Below, one piece after another: positions 38,246 through 47,839 of a stretch of 64,000 nucleotides of DNA (the stretch's first letter is position 1; each line of letters begins with the position of its first letter). The DNA comes from Ulvibacterium sp. (GTDB taxonomy: Bacteria; Bacteroidota; Bacteroidia; Flavobacteriales; Flavobacteriaceae): positions 248,001 to 312,000 of the forward strand of contig NZ_JANQOO010000020.1 in the NCBI RefSeq assembly GCF_028285715.1, in the 5' to 3' direction. Position numbers and translations under genes: made by a program. The notes below the pieces were generated by a model. That model was not told the DNA's origin. It did not search any database and was given only the letters and a program-made list of their open reading frames with translations.

Positions 38246-38953
38246 GTGATTGCTCAATCTTTTTTTGCCGGAATTTTGGCCTCCGTACTACATGTGGTAT
38301 CTGGGCCGGACCATCTCGCCGCGATAACTCCTTTGGCCATTGAAACCCGAAAAAAGGTATGGCGTATTGGCCTGTTTTGGGGATTTGGCCATCTTACAGG
38401 AATGTTAGTCATTGGGCTACTCTTTTTGGCATTTAAAGAAGTAATTCCGGTAGAGCTGATATCCAAATACAGTGAGCAGCTAGTGGGTATTGTACTTATT
38501 GGGGTTGGGATATGGGCTATTTTCAGACTTTTCTTCAAAGTACAGGGACACAATCATCCTCATATCCATGGCGGAGAAAAACCTTATATCCATGTGCATG
38601 ACCACAATCATGATAACAATACCCTTAACCATGAACACATGCACTCCAAAGCATTGCAACAAAATAGTTGGTCTTCATTTGTTATAGGGGTTTTACATGG
38701 ATTGGCGGGGATAGCGCACTTTTTACTGCTACTTCCTGTATTGGGGTTCCAAAACCAATTTGAAGGAGTGCTCTATATCATTGGATTTGCCTTAGGTACG
38801 GTACTTGCAATGGTCGTTTACGCTTATATTTTGGGACGAATCTCCAATGGCTCCCAAAAACTTCAAAGTCCAAACACCTTTCAAAGTATTCGATTGGCAG
38901 GAGGGCTTTTTGCCATTGTCATTGGGGTATATTGGATTTATCTGGGTTTCTAA
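38246..38953 (+). CDS. Nickel transporter-like membrane protein with His-rich loop
   Basis: 235 residues with about six membrane helices. The motif HVVSGPDHLAAITPLA in helix 1 resembles the His/Asp motif of NicO/UreH-type nickel carriers. A central cytoplasmic or periplasmic loop (about 108-140) is very rich in His (HNHPHIHGG; HVHDHNHD), fitting metal binding. The start is a GTG at 38246: the frame is closed by TAA only five codons upstream and no ATG is available. Its stop overlaps the NHL gene stop by four bases, converging. Nickel supply for the hydrogenase is the natural role. Confidence 0.8.
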   Translation: MIAQSFFAGILASVLHVVSGPDHLAAITPLAIETRKKVWRIGLFWGFGHLTGMLVIGLLFLAFKEVIPVELISKYSEQLVGIVLIGVGIWAIFRLFFKVQGHNHPHIHGGEKPYIHVHDHNHDNNTLNHEHMHSKALQQNSWSSFVIGVLHGLAGIAHFLLLLPVLGFQNQFEGVLYIIGFALGTVLAMVVYAYILGRISNGSQKLQSPNTFQSIRLAGGLFAIVIGVYWIYLGF

Positions 38954-40044
38954 AACAACAGGTCCATAATCGCCAAACGGTGGTTCCCCGTGTCTGCGAC
39001 TACCAGTTTTTCTTCTTGCGTGCAAATAGAAAAAGGCCAATATAAAGAACTTTCTGTTCCGACGATGGTATCCTTATTCTCACTTCCTGTCTTGAAATCG
39101 CGCTTGCCAATAACAGTATCAGCAGTTTTATTGTTGGTTTTGGGGATTTTTTCAAAATAGAGCAGTCGGCTATTTCCAGTATCATTGACCAACAATCCCT
39201 TTTTATAAAAACAGACATCATAGGTCCAGTTTAAGGTGTGGGCATCTGGGAAAAGTCCAAATTGATTTTGTCCGCATGCATCAAAATCAGGTTGACCAAT
39301 AATGATGTCCGCGGAAGTATTGAGCGCGGCTTCCCAATTGTTCCATAGTAAAGTTCGATAAAACTGGGTGTCGGCCACGGCCAACACCCCATCAGCATTG
39401 ATTTTTAGGGAATACGGCCAAATAGGCTGATTGCTTTCGTAGTCCCGAGTAAAAAAGTCAGGTTTTCCAATCACCTTATCCGCCGGGATATAATTTTCCA
39501 GAGGTAGGGTTTTGTAATATAAAATTCTTCGATTTCCCGTATCTGCCACCCATAGTTGCCTTCCGTTGGAAAAAACGCCGTAGGGCCAATGCATACTTCT
39601 TGCCGAAGGATTTTTGGAGATCCCTTCCACGTTCACATTATTCGATTCAAAATCTGGCTGTCCTAGAACCACGTCGGCAGCTTGTCCATGTTTAGATGGC
39701 AAATGATGCCAAATAAGCACGCGATGGTTCCATGCATCCGCGACAATCAATCGTTGTCCGTCACTCCAAATTCCTGAGGGATAATGTAGGCTTTGAGAGG
39801 TCACGGTTCCCCCAGAATTTCTTTCCGAACCTCCCACATCTTGTTGGCCCAAAACAACATCTGGTTCTTGGTGTAATGACGTAGGCAATTGATACCAAAT
39901 GAACACTCGATTTTGACCTGTATCGGAAACAAAAAGCATATTGTTGAACAGGTGAACACCTCTAGGAGCCAAAAATGGTTTTTGTTCGGAGCCTTTAAAA
40001 ATGTGCGGATTGGAAACCTGCGTGCCCAGTGTAGTAAAATCCAT
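38950..40044 (-). CDS. NHL-repeat beta-propeller protein, hydrogenase-linked
   Basis: 364 residues without signal peptide, so cytoplasmic. Five or six blades are visible, each with a V(L/I)G(Q/K)xDF segment and a (V/L)WVADTGNRRI-like NHL core. It starts one base after the HypE gene stop and is the last gene of the hydrogenase operon. NHL proteins are known beside some uptake hydrogenase clusters, but their job is not established. It could be a scaffold for assembly or for docking the enzyme to an electron acceptor. Confidence 0.85.
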   Translation of the reverse strand: MDFTTLGTQVSNPHIFKGSEQKPFLAPRGVHLFNNMLFVSDTGQNRVFIWYQLPTSLHQEPDVVLGQQDVGGSERNSGGTVTSQSLHYPSGIWSDGQRLIVADAWNHRVLIWHHLPSKHGQAADVVLGQPDFESNNVNVEGISKNPSARSMHWPYGVFSNGRQLWVADTGNRRILYYKTLPLENYIPADKVIGKPDFFTRDYESNQPIWPYSLKINADGVLAVADTQFYRTLLWNNWEAALNTSADIIIGQPDFDACGQNQFGLFPDAHTLNWTYDVCFYKKGLLVNDTGNSRLLYFEKIPKTNNKTADTVIGKRDFKTGSENKDTIVGTESSLYWPFSICTQEEKLVVADTGNHRLAIMDLLF

Positions 40045-40045
40045 A

Positions 40046-41107
40046 CTAACAGATTCGTGGTAATTGTTCCCCTGGCAACATGCTCACCACTCGTTTTCCA
40101 CCAATTGCGCTTTCCAGAATCACCTGTCTAGGATGTTCTTCCGTCACCGTACCTATTATTTGGGCATGTAATCCATTCTCATCCTTTTGCAATTCTAACA
40201 GGAAGTCCTCTGCAACTTCTTCTGCAACAAAGGCAATAAAAAGACCTTCATTGGCCACATACAATGGATCAAGTCCCAATAGTTCACACGCACTAGCCAC
40301 TTGATCGTTTAGAGGAAGGTCTTTTTGAAAAATATCGATTCCCAGATCGATAGACTGAGCTGTTTCCTTTAACACCGTTGCCACTCCGCCACGGGTAGGG
40401 TCGGTCAACAAATGAATAGCTCCTCCAAACTGGCCCAAAAGCTTTATGATGGAATGGTTTAGATTGGTCGTATCACTTTGTATTTCCGAATCAAACTCAA
40501 GTCCTTCGCGAACGGACATTATCGCCATACCATGAGTGGCCACTTGTCCACTGATGATGATTTTATCTCCCTTTTTGATATTACCTGCCGCTATATCGGC
40601 TTTTGGATGAACTTTTCCGATGCCCGATGTATTGATAAAGATTTTGTCACCCTTCCCTTTTTCAACCACTTTAGTGTCTCCCGTTACCACTTGTACCCCA
40701 GCTCTTTCACAGGCAAATTTCACGGCTACCAAAACCTCCCAAAACTCCGAAACCTTAAGCCCCTCTTCGATAATAAAGCTAAGCGACAAATATTCTGGAA
40801 CCGCACCACACATCGCCAAATCGTTCACCGTACCGTTTACTGCCAATTCGCCAATATTCCCTCCAGGAAAAAAGATGGGAGATACCAAAAAACTATCCGT
40901 AGAAAATGCAGTTTTTCCTTCAAGTTCCAAAAAAGCCCCATCATGACGGGCGTCTAAAATGGGATTTGATAGTAAATCAAAAACTCCGCTATCCAACAAT
41001 TTGTTGGTTAACAATCCGCCACTTCCGTGGCCCAAGGTAATCACATCGAAATCCATTTTGGGCATGGGACATTGCAATTGCATGCGTAATTTTTTCTCCT
41101 CTGACAT
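40046..41107 (-). CDS. hypE: Hydrogenase maturation protein HypE
   Basis: 353 residues. HypE dehydrates the carbamoyl thioester on its own C-terminal Cys to a thiocyanate that gives the CN ligands of the NiFe site. The chain ends exactly with LPRIC, so the essential C-terminal Cys is present. AIRS/PurM-like ATP-binding features are visible (ITLGHGSGGLLTNKLL near the start; VVTGDTKVVEKG in the middle; LLTDPTRGGVATVLKE). It works with HypF and HypD, both encoded just upstream. Confidence 0.97.
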   Translation of the reverse strand: MSEEKKLRMQLQCPMPKMDFDVITLGHGSGGLLTNKLLDSGVFDLLSNPILDARHDGAFLELEGKTAFSTDSFLVSPIFFPGGNIGELAVNGTVNDLAMCGAVPEYLSLSFIIEEGLKVSEFWEVLVAVKFACERAGVQVVTGDTKVVEKGKGDKIFINTSGIGKVHPKADIAAGNIKKGDKIIISGQVATHGMAIMSVREGLEFDSEIQSDTTNLNHSIIKLLGQFGGAIHLLTDPTRGGVATVLKETAQSIDLGIDIFQKDLPLNDQVASACELLGLDPLYVANEGLFIAFVAEEVAEDFLLELQKDENGLHAQIIGTVTEEHPRQVILESAIGGKRVVSMLPGEQLPRIC

Positions 41108-41116
41108 TCAACAATA

Positions 41117-42211
41117 TTAAGCTTCAACCATCCCTGAAAAATGATAATACGCAGCGCAAGCACCCTCACTACTTACCATTGGAGCTCCCAATGGATTTGA
41201 AGGCTTACACTTTTTGCCAAACTGTGCACATTCAAAAGGTTTTTTGATGCCCTTCATAATCTGACCTGAGATACATTCCGGATTTTCTGGGGCTTCCGCA
41301 ATAGACACCTCGTATTTTTTAGTAGCGTCGAAATTTGCATATTTTGGTTTAACACCATAGCCGCTAAGGGGTATTTCCCCTATACCACGCCACATTTGAT
41401 TTTGTACTTCAAAGACTTCATGAATCACTTTTTGCGCCGCTACATTTCCTTCTTCACGAACAATGCGGGCATACTGGTTCTCCACCTCTGATTGACGCTG
41501 TTCCAATTGGCGGATTACCATTAAAATACCTTGAAGCACATCCAAGGGCTCAAAACCGGTTACCACAATGGGAACCTTATATTCTGCAGAAAGCGGATGG
41601 TATTCCGCATTTCCCATGATAGTACAGACGTGGCCGGCAGCCAAAAAGCCATCGATTCGACTCTCTTCATCGTCTATAACCGCTTTTATAGCAGGAGGAA
41701 CCAAAACGTGAGAGGCTAGAATAGAATAGTTTTTCAATCCCTTACGGTGCGCATGGATTACCGAAAGGGCATTGGCCGGTGCCGTAGTTTCAAAGCCAAC
41801 TGCAAAAAAGACCACTTCCTTCTTAGGATGGTCCTCGGCAATCTTCACGGCTTCCAAAGGTGAGTATAGGACACGTACATCTGCACCTTCCGCTTTTGCT
41901 TCCAATAGACTTTTTTCAGAACCCGGTACGCGAAGCATGTCTCCAAACGAACAGAGAACAACCCCTTTTTCCAAAGCTAAATGCACCGCTTTATCAATAA
42001 GATTTAAGGGCGTAACACAAACGGGACAACCTGGGCCATGAATCATTGTAATCTCCTTGGGCAGCATCTCAATAATACCGTTCTTGACCAAGCTGTGGGT
42101 TTGTCCACCACAAACTTCCATTATTGACCATGGTCTTGAAACTGTATTTTTGATTTCTTCCAAATACTTTTTCGCCAGCTCAGGGTCTCTATATTCTGAT
42201 AGATATTTCAT
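41117..42211 (-). CDS. hypD: Hydrogenase maturation protein HypD
   Basis: 364 residues, the normal size. HypD is the iron-sulfur scaffold on which Fe(CN)2CO is built with HypC and HypE. The conserved motifs are all visible: [31 protein letters not shown] and the C-terminal Cys cluster region ([16 protein letters not shown], then [22 protein letters not shown]). It lies three bases after hypC and nine before hypE. Confidence 0.98.
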   Translation of the reverse strand: MKYLSEYRDPELAKKYLEEIKNTVSRPWSIMEVCGGQTHSLVKNGIIEMLPKEITMIHGPGCPVCVTPLNLIDKAVHLALEKGVVLCSFGDMLRVPGSEKSLLEAKAEGADVRVLYSPLEAVKIAEDHPKKEVVFFAVGFETTAPANALSVIHAHRKGLKNYSILASHVLVPPAIKAVIDDEESRIDGFLAAGHVCTIMGNAEYHPLSAEYKVPIVVTGFEPLDVLQGILMVIRQLEQRQSEVENQYARIVREEGNVAAQKVIHEVFEVQNQMWRGIGEIPLSGYGVKPKYANFDATKKYEVSIAEAPENPECISGQIMKGIKKPFECAQFGKKCKPSNPLGAPMVSSEGACAAYYHFSGMVEA

Positions 42212-42214
42212 CTT

Positions 42215-42490
42215 CTACTCGTTTTTCGGTAAATATTCGTCCACATCTTCCAACTCGCCCAGCTCTCCTATTTCTTCCAAATAGCTAAAGGTTTTTTTCG
42301 CTTCCTCTTCATCCACTTTGCTTATGGCCACTCCTACATGAACCAATACATAATCATCGACCTCGGCGTCCGGTAACATTTCTAAACTAGCTTCTTTGGT
42401 AATGCCCCCGAAGGAAACCTTGGCCATACGCACTAGACCGTTATGTAGGGTTTCGATACTTTTGATTTTTCCTGGAATCGCTAAACACAT
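42215..42490 (-). CDS. hypC: Hydrogenase maturation chaperone HypC
   Basis: 91 residues of the HypC/HybG family. The N-terminal Cys2 (MCLAIPGKI), which binds the iron precursor after Met removal, is present. The beta-barrel core (ALVSFGG-like VSFGGITKEAS; DYVLVHVGVAISKVDEEEA) is typical. The acidic C-terminal tail is slightly longer than in the shortest family members. It carries the Fe(CN)2CO group between HypD and the large subunit precursor. Confidence 0.97.
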   Translation of the reverse strand: MCLAIPGKIKSIETLHNGLVRMAKVSFGGITKEASLEMLPDAEVDDYVLVHVGVAISKVDEEEAKKTFSYLEEIGELGELEDVDEYLPKNE

Positions 42491-42493
42491 AAC

Positions 42494-44749
42494 TTATTCT
42501 TTTATGTTTTGATAATAGGCCAATTGACCGAATGAAATATTTTCGTCATTACTAGACATCTCCTTATGAAACAAGAGGGTAATATCATCTTCTTCGGCTA
42601 GACCAATTAAGGTTTGGACCAAAAATCGATTTTGAAACACACCCCCACTGCAAGCAATTGTGCCGATCTCCATAGCATTGGCCACTTTAAGAATTCCTTT
42701 GGCAAGTGTATGGATGAAACTGGCCGCTAATTTCGTTTGGGGTTCTCCTTGATTTTTCAAGGTGACAAGGCGCTCTATGATGTTTTTTGAAGGAATGTTT
42801 TCAAAGGATAGCCCTTCCAACAAATCAATGTATTCCCCTTGATACTGCCACGCCAGATTCTCCAAAAGCAAAGCGGCTTCACTTTCATAGGTAGAAATAT
42901 CCAATACATCCAATAGGGAGGCGACCGCATCGAACAAACGACCAACGGACGATGTTTTTAAAGTTGTATTTTCCTTTAACTTTTGATAAACCTTAAATTC
43001 GGCTTTTGAAAATTTATCTTCAATTATAGTTCCCGACCTGACCAAGCTAAATAATGAAAGTCGGGGTTCCTTTGCCATTTTATCCCCAGCCAATGAATGG
43101 AAGTATTCAAAAGACGCCTTTCTTTCCATTTGACGATTCTGATACACGAAAAACTCTCCGCCCCAAATCATGCCATCATCACCAAGGCCTGTTCCATCCC
43201 AAATGACCCCTAAAACAGGAGTCTTGGTTTCAAATAAATCTTGTTCAGCCAGTACACTTGCAAAATGCGCCTTGTGATGTTGCACCTCAACCACGGGAAT
43301 CTTCCAATTCTTAGCCAATTCCTTTCCTAAAATTGCACTTTGGTATGAAGGATGCTTATCGACCAAAACCACTTCCGGTAATTCTTCAAATAGCTGGGTG
43401 TACCGTTGCAGGGTATCCGTATAGCGTTGGAGCACCTCATAGGAATCCAAATTCCCAAAATAAGGACTCACATAAGTATTCCCATTTGGGGTAAAGGCTA
43501 GGGTGCTTTTTAAATGTGCCCCCATGGCCAACACCTTCTCATTTGTTTTTGGAGTATACCCTATTAGGTTGGGTGCCAATCCTCTGGAACGACGCAATAA
43601 AATTCGTTGCTCATGGGCAAAATGGCACACAGAATCATCTTGAGGAAAGGTAATTTCCAAGTTATGACTCAAAAAGTAATCCACTACGGGGCCCAATTTT
43701 TCTTTGGCCTCTTTTTCAGAGGAAAGGATGGGTGAACCATGAATATTACCACTAGTAGCCACTAAAGGGATTTCCACTTCTATGGACAATAAGGTCAACA
43801 GAGCGCTTGAGGGCAACATAACCCCATAGCGGTCCAATCCAGGCGCTACTGATTCCGCTAGGCTTTCTTTTGTACGCTGCTTGGCATCCAAGAGTACAAT
43901 AGGACAGACTCTTGATTCGAGAGCCTCCTGTTCATAGTCGGATACCTCAAAGTCTTCATGGATTCTTTCCATGTTGGGATAGAGCAATGCAAATGGTTTG
44001 GCAGGGCGCTGTTTTCGTTGCCGTAGCTGTTTGACCGCTTTATCATTCGTGGCATCCACACATAACAGGTAACCACTGGTATTTTTCAAAGCAACCACCG
44101 CCCCTTCCTTTAGGAAATGCGCCACCTTTCCCAGTACCGCTTTTTCATTCTCGATCTGTACGGGTTCCCCGGAATTCTTTAACAACTGCAACCTAATCCC
44201 ACAATCGGCACAACTATTGGTTTGAGAATGAAATCTGGAGTCCTTTGGGTTTTCATATTCGGTTACACAACTCTTACACATAATGAATTGGCTCATTGTG
44301 GTATGTGCCCTTTCAAAGGGAAACTTTTGTGTTATGGCATACCTTGGACCACACTGCGTACAAGTGGTAAAGGCGTACCGATATCTTCGATTGCTTGGGT
44401 TCTGAATTTCTTTTTTACAGGAAGTACAGATGGCAAAATCCGCTGTAAGCGGTATAGCTACCTTAGCCGTTTTTTGGGAGGGAGCAATGGAAAAGCCCTC
44501 AAATTCCATGGGTTCGATTTCATCTATAGAATGGCTTTGGATGATAGCGGCATCCGGTGCTTTTTCTAAAATATCTTCCATAAAATTCATCAGCGTTGCG
44601 CTTATACCATTCACATAAATCAACACACCCCTGGCGTTGTTGCCTACCGTACCCTTTAATTGATGCGTTTGGGCCAAATTAAAGATGAAAGGACGAAACC
44701 CGACTCCCTGGACTTGACCGCCTATTTGTATTTTAAAGGTTTTAAGCAT
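42494..44749 (-). CDS. hypF: Carbamoyltransferase HypF
   Basis: 751 residues, full length. Domains in order are: acylphosphatase (about 1-90, GGQVQGVGFRPF), two zinc-finger units with paired CxxC (CTSCKKE, CTQCGP, CKSC, CADCG; about 108-183), YrdC-like (about 200-385), and a Kae1/TobZ-like carbamoyltransferase region with the metal-binding VQHHKAHFASV. It uses carbamoyl phosphate and ATP to carbamoylate HypE. It lies between hypB and hypC with gaps of five and three bases. Confidence 0.97.
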   Translation of the reverse strand: MLKTFKIQIGGQVQGVGFRPFIFNLAQTHQLKGTVGNNARGVLIYVNGISATLMNFMEDILEKAPDAAIIQSHSIDEIEPMEFEGFSIAPSQKTAKVAIPLTADFAICTSCKKEIQNPSNRRYRYAFTTCTQCGPRYAITQKFPFERAHTTMSQFIMCKSCVTEYENPKDSRFHSQTNSCADCGIRLQLLKNSGEPVQIENEKAVLGKVAHFLKEGAVVALKNTSGYLLCVDATNDKAVKQLRQRKQRPAKPFALLYPNMERIHEDFEVSDYEQEALESRVCPIVLLDAKQRTKESLAESVAPGLDRYGVMLPSSALLTLLSIEVEIPLVATSGNIHGSPILSSEKEAKEKLGPVVDYFLSHNLEITFPQDDSVCHFAHEQRILLRRSRGLAPNLIGYTPKTNEKVLAMGAHLKSTLAFTPNGNTYVSPYFGNLDSYEVLQRYTDTLQRYTQLFEELPEVVLVDKHPSYQSAILGKELAKNWKIPVVEVQHHKAHFASVLAEQDLFETKTPVLGVIWDGTGLGDDGMIWGGEFFVYQNRQMERKASFEYFHSLAGDKMAKEPRLSLFSLVRSGTIIEDKFSKAEFKVYQKLKENTTLKTSSVGRLFDAVASLLDVLDISTYESEAALLLENLAWQYQGEYIDLLEGLSFENIPSKNIIERLVTLKNQGEPQTKLAASFIHTLAKGILKVANAMEIGTIACSGGVFQNRFLVQTLIGLAEEDDITLLFHKEMSSNDENISFGQLAYYQNIKE

Positions 44750-44754
44750 TCGGC

Positions 44755-45453
44755 TTAAAAGCCTTTTTTGTCATTTATTTTTTCCAATAACCAATCGCAC
44801 CATTGATCCACGCCTTCATCGGTTAAGGAAGAAATCTGAATGACTTCGAGCTCATGATTTACCTCCAGAGCATCCTTTGTAACCGCTTCCAAAGTAAAGG
44901 GTAAATAAGGCAATAAGTCTGCCTTTGATACCAACATCAAATCAGTAGTCAAGAACATTTTGGGGTACTTTTTCGGTTTATCGTCGCCCTCGGTGGTGGC
45001 CAATAAGGTCACGCGGAAATCCTCACCCAAATCAAATGAAGCAGGGCAAACCAAATTCCCAACATTCTCAATGAACAATAAATCCAAGTTTTCCAAATCA
45101 AACCTATCCAAGACCTGATGCACCATCTGGGCCTCCAAGTGACATATTCCTCCTGTAACGATTTGTAGTGCATGAATTCCTGTTTCCCGAATACGTTCAG
45201 CATCGCGCTCGGTTTCCAAATCTCCGACCATCACGGCCATGTTGATTTTGTCTTTCAACTTTTCAGCCGTCTTTTGCATCAAAGTGGTCTTACCACTTCC
45301 AGGGGAAGAGGTAACGTTGATCAAAAGGGTTTTGGTCTTAGCGACTTCTTTACGTATAATGTCTGCTACAAAGTCATTGGCCTTTAATAAATGTATGTTG
45401 GTGTTTTCACATTGTACGGTACCCCTAGCGGTTTTTGGTGACTTTTCTATCAT
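44755..45453 (-). CDS. hypB: Hydrogenase nickel-insertion GTPase HypB
   Basis: 232 residues of the SIMIBI GTPase class. P-loop SSPGSGKTTLM, the metal-site Cys/His region GICHLEAQMV, and NVGNLVCPASFDLGE are clear. The N-terminus lacks the CXXCGC motif and any His-rich stretch found in some HypB proteins, so nickel storage may be left to the His-rich transporter or another protein. It delivers Ni with HypA, encoded three bases upstream. Confidence 0.97.
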   Translation of the reverse strand: MIEKSPKTARGTVQCENTNIHLLKANDFVADIIRKEVAKTKTLLINVTSSPGSGKTTLMQKTAEKLKDKINMAVMVGDLETERDAERIRETGIHALQIVTGGICHLEAQMVHQVLDRFDLENLDLLFIENVGNLVCPASFDLGEDFRVTLLATTEGDDKPKKYPKMFLTTDLMLVSKADLLPYLPFTLEAVTKDALEVNHELEVIQISSLTDEGVDQWCDWLLEKINDKKGF

Positions 45454-45456
45454 GAT

Positions 45457-45804
45457 TTAATCTTCAAATTCAACTTTATGTATTAACAATTCTTCTCCTT
45501 GGATTATATTCTTGCTCGGTCGTCCACAGTTTTCGCAGATGAACCGGTAATTCTTTATTCGAGTCACATGGTTGCACACCTCACATTGAATCTTAAGTGC
45601 TGTAGATTCTATGTTCAATTGCACTCCGCTATACTGAGGATTCATCATGTGATATGCACTATATGCATTATGAAGCAGCCTAGGTTCTATATTTGAGAGG
45701 ATACCCACTTTGAGATGAATGGACTTCATCTTATCCAGTTTCTCCTTTTCAAACTCAATTTCCAAGGTTCTCATAATGCTGTTTACAATGGATGTCTCGT
45801 GCAT
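45457..45804 (-). CDS. hypA: Hydrogenase nickel metallochaperone HypA
   Basis: 115 residues. The N-terminal Met-His2 Ni site (MHETSIVNSIM) is present, followed by the family's alpha-beta core and a structural zinc site with two CxxC pairs (CEVC; CENCG). HypA binds Ni and hands it to the large subunit together with HypB. The gene starts four bases after the TPR gene stop. Confidence 0.97.
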   Translation of the reverse strand: MHETSIVNSIMRTLEIEFEKEKLDKMKSIHLKVGILSNIEPRLLHNAYSAYHMMNPQYSGVQLNIESTALKIQCEVCNHVTRIKNYRFICENCGRPSKNIIQGEELLIHKVEFED

Positions 45805-45808
45805 AGGT

Positions 45809-47284
45809 TCAGATTATGGTCTTTAGTTTTTCTAATTTTTCCAATTGTTCCTTGGCTCTATTCAATAGATGCCCATCGGTGACCAAGGATTTAATTTCTT
45901 CTGCCTTAGCCCGCATGGACCGGAGTCTTTTTTCCTCTTCTTTTTCATCCGAATTGTGCATTAACCAACATAGCTCCAATTGATTCAACAAAGTCAAAGC
46001 ACGTTCTGTAGGATACTTTTCGGCCGTTCTGATTTGTAGGGCCTCCTCTAAAAGCTCATGTGCCTTTTCGTGATTGTTGTGGAGTTTTGCAGGAGGGAAA
46101 TCCATCAAGGCCGTGGCATAGTTATGACAGACCATAGCGCGTTCATAAGGATAGAGCTCTTTGGTATAAAACGTCAAAGCTTCTTTAAAGGCCGATGCAC
46201 AAAATGCGGTCCACATGGGTTTTTCATCAGGTGGCGCCGGAATTTCGGAATATATCAATGCCAAAGAATGTTGAATTTCCGCAAAATAATCGGGATAGGC
46301 ATCTTTCTTAAATACCTTTAAGGTATCTTGGAAAGCATTTATTGCCGCTTTGTAATATTGAGGACTACCATTCTTGGACCAATGGTACAGCAAGTGCGCT
46401 TTTTTTAGTCCTGCCTCACCCAAAAATTCCATAGCACCTTCTTCCTTAAAAGTTTTGATGGCCATATTGATGTATTCTTTGGCCAAAGGAAAGTCTCCCA
46501 AAAAATTGGCCACATCACAGGCTTCCATGGCCAATAGGGCAGCGTTCAAATGCAATTCATGCAATTGAAGGTATTGTATACATTCTTCTTGTTTTACCAA
46601 GATGGTCTTAAGTGTATCTGAATCGTATGGCACTCGCAAATTTTTGTAGCTGGCCGTGCACCATTGAATCCATAAAGCTATTTGGGCAGCCTTGGATTCT
46701 GCTTCCTTAAGGAAGGATTTGCTAGCTGCTATTGTTTCATCGAACAGTTGTGCATCCAACAACAGATTCAGGTAGTGTTTGGCGGTGTAACTTCTTATAG
46801 CATTGCCACTTGCCCGTTGCAGTGCATCTGCATAGCATTGTCGTAATTCGTTAAAGCTAATTCTTGGGGAAAGGTTGCCATAGTGATGCAGGATGGCTTT
46901 GTTATGCCCGCTCAAATCTGACGATTCTTCCGTTTCGATTTCATACCCGAACTTCAGCTTTGTAGCCAACAATAAATGTGTATACAAGGAATCTGACTCT
47001 GATAGATAGTGAAAGGCTTGTTGCTCGTTTCCAATTTTATAAAAGAGCAATGCCAATAAATTGTTCTCGGTTAAATCCACCGATGGAAACATATAAGGTG
47101 GCTCGGTATCGAACCAATCGATGGTCGCATGAATTCCAGATGCCTCAACATAGAGGACCTTATCTCCTTTACGTGGGGAGGCAGCATCCAAAGAAATTTG
47201 AACCAATTCGTTTAAGCGGTCCACGCCACTAATGATTTCCTTAATTCGGAATTCGTGTTCAGTTGTCGTTAATATCGTAATCAT
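45809..47284 (-). CDS. TPR-repeat protein of the hydrogenase operon
   Basis: 491 residues, cytoplasmic, mostly helical. TPR-like pairs are best seen from about 185 to 445, for example HLNAALLAMEACDVANFLGDFPLAKEYINMAI and KAHELLEEALQIRTAEKYP. The first about 60 residues form an alpha/beta segment unlike TPR. TPR proteins occur in clusters of group 2a-type hydrogenases, where they may help assembly. Its start overlaps the preceding small gene by 26 bases, so translation is coupled. Function is inferred from position only. Confidence 0.8.
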   Translation of the reverse strand: MITILTTTEHEFRIKEIISGVDRLNELVQISLDAASPRKGDKVLYVEASGIHATIDWFDTEPPYMFPSVDLTENNLLALLFYKIGNEQQAFHYLSESDSLYTHLLLATKLKFGYEIETEESSDLSGHNKAILHHYGNLSPRISFNELRQCYADALQRASGNAIRSYTAKHYLNLLLDAQLFDETIAASKSFLKEAESKAAQIALWIQWCTASYKNLRVPYDSDTLKTILVKQEECIQYLQLHELHLNAALLAMEACDVANFLGDFPLAKEYINMAIKTFKEEGAMEFLGEAGLKKAHLLYHWSKNGSPQYYKAAINAFQDTLKVFKKDAYPDYFAEIQHSLALIYSEIPAPPDEKPMWTAFCASAFKEALTFYTKELYPYERAMVCHNYATALMDFPPAKLHNNHEKAHELLEEALQIRTAEKYPTERALTLLNQLELCWLMHNSDEKEEEKRLRSMRAKAEEIKSLVTDGHLLNRAKEQLEKLEKLKTII

Positions 47285-47525
47285 CCTTGTTTACTTTTTG
47301 AATGCCCCTAGGGTCTTTTTCCGCGGTTCGCTTCATATTCAAAGCCGCGATCTCGGCTAAACGTTTTGAGCGATAATCCGCAATTTCATTGACCAAAATC
47401 CGAGAAGGGTCCTTGGTGTCAATAAAAACCAGTGATACCGCCCATCTTCCCTTCTCTTCAACAATTCTTGTTTGTACTTCGGCGTCCAATAACCAATCGT
47501 CATTATCATCGGTCTTGTTCCTCAC
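47259..47525 (-). CDS. Small acidic protein of the hydrogenase operon (88 aa)
   Basis: 88 residues, polar, no signal or helix, with an acidic C-terminal end. A central beta-like segment (GRWAVSLVFIDTKDPSRILVNEIADYRSKRLAEIAALNMKR, shown here by its outline) is followed by a helix. I do not recognise a family. It overlaps its upstream neighbour by four bases and the TPR gene by 26, so it is firmly part of the operon. It could be an accessory or stalk-like component. Confidence 0.75.
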   Translation of the reverse strand: MRNKTDDNDDWLLDAEVQTRIVEEKGRWAVSLVFIDTKDPSRILVNEIADYRSKRLAEIAALNMKRTAEKDPRGIQKVNKDDYDINDN

Positions 47526-47839
47526 ATTGCTACCTTAATGAGATTTGTTTTTTCAATCCATTCATATTCCAAATTGCGATCCGTACTATCCAGTTCATTG
47601 TCAATGAAGATTTCCCGCAAGGCTAAGGTTTTATCTCCCTTTAGATTTCGCTCCTTGAGCAAAAACTGAGTGGGTTCATACATTTTTACAAACCATTGAC
47701 TACTTACAGGCGTTATCAACAAATGTCCCTGTTCTTTCGCATAGGTGACATAGGCATAATGCACTTGTTGAAATACCTTTTTGGCTAATTCTGCTGTGAA
47801 ATAAACATGCGAGGATCGTATAGAAAGACCTGAACTCAT
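47522..47839 (-). CDS. Small conserved protein of the hydrogenase operon (105 aa)
   Basis: 105 residues, no signal peptide, no Cys, and no recognisable motif. The predicted layout is a helix (LAKKVFQQVHYAYVTYAKEQ), several strands and a basic end. It overlaps the endopeptidase gene by four bases and the next small gene by four, so all three are made together. With no membrane anchor subunit visible elsewhere in the operon, this and the 88-residue protein are the best candidates for a link to the electron acceptor or for an assembly factor. Confidence 0.75.
   Translation of the reverse strand: MSSGLSIRSSHVYFTAELAKKVFQQVHYAYVTYAKEQGHLLITPVSSQWFVKMYEPTQFLLKERNLKGDKTLALREIFIDNELDSTDRNLEYEWIEKTNLIKVAM

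Noticed and set aside
38131-38343. Plus-strand frame overlapping the start of the nickel transporter
   Set aside because: It ends inside the transporter in another frame; the transporter reading with the GPDHLAAI motif is clearly the real one.
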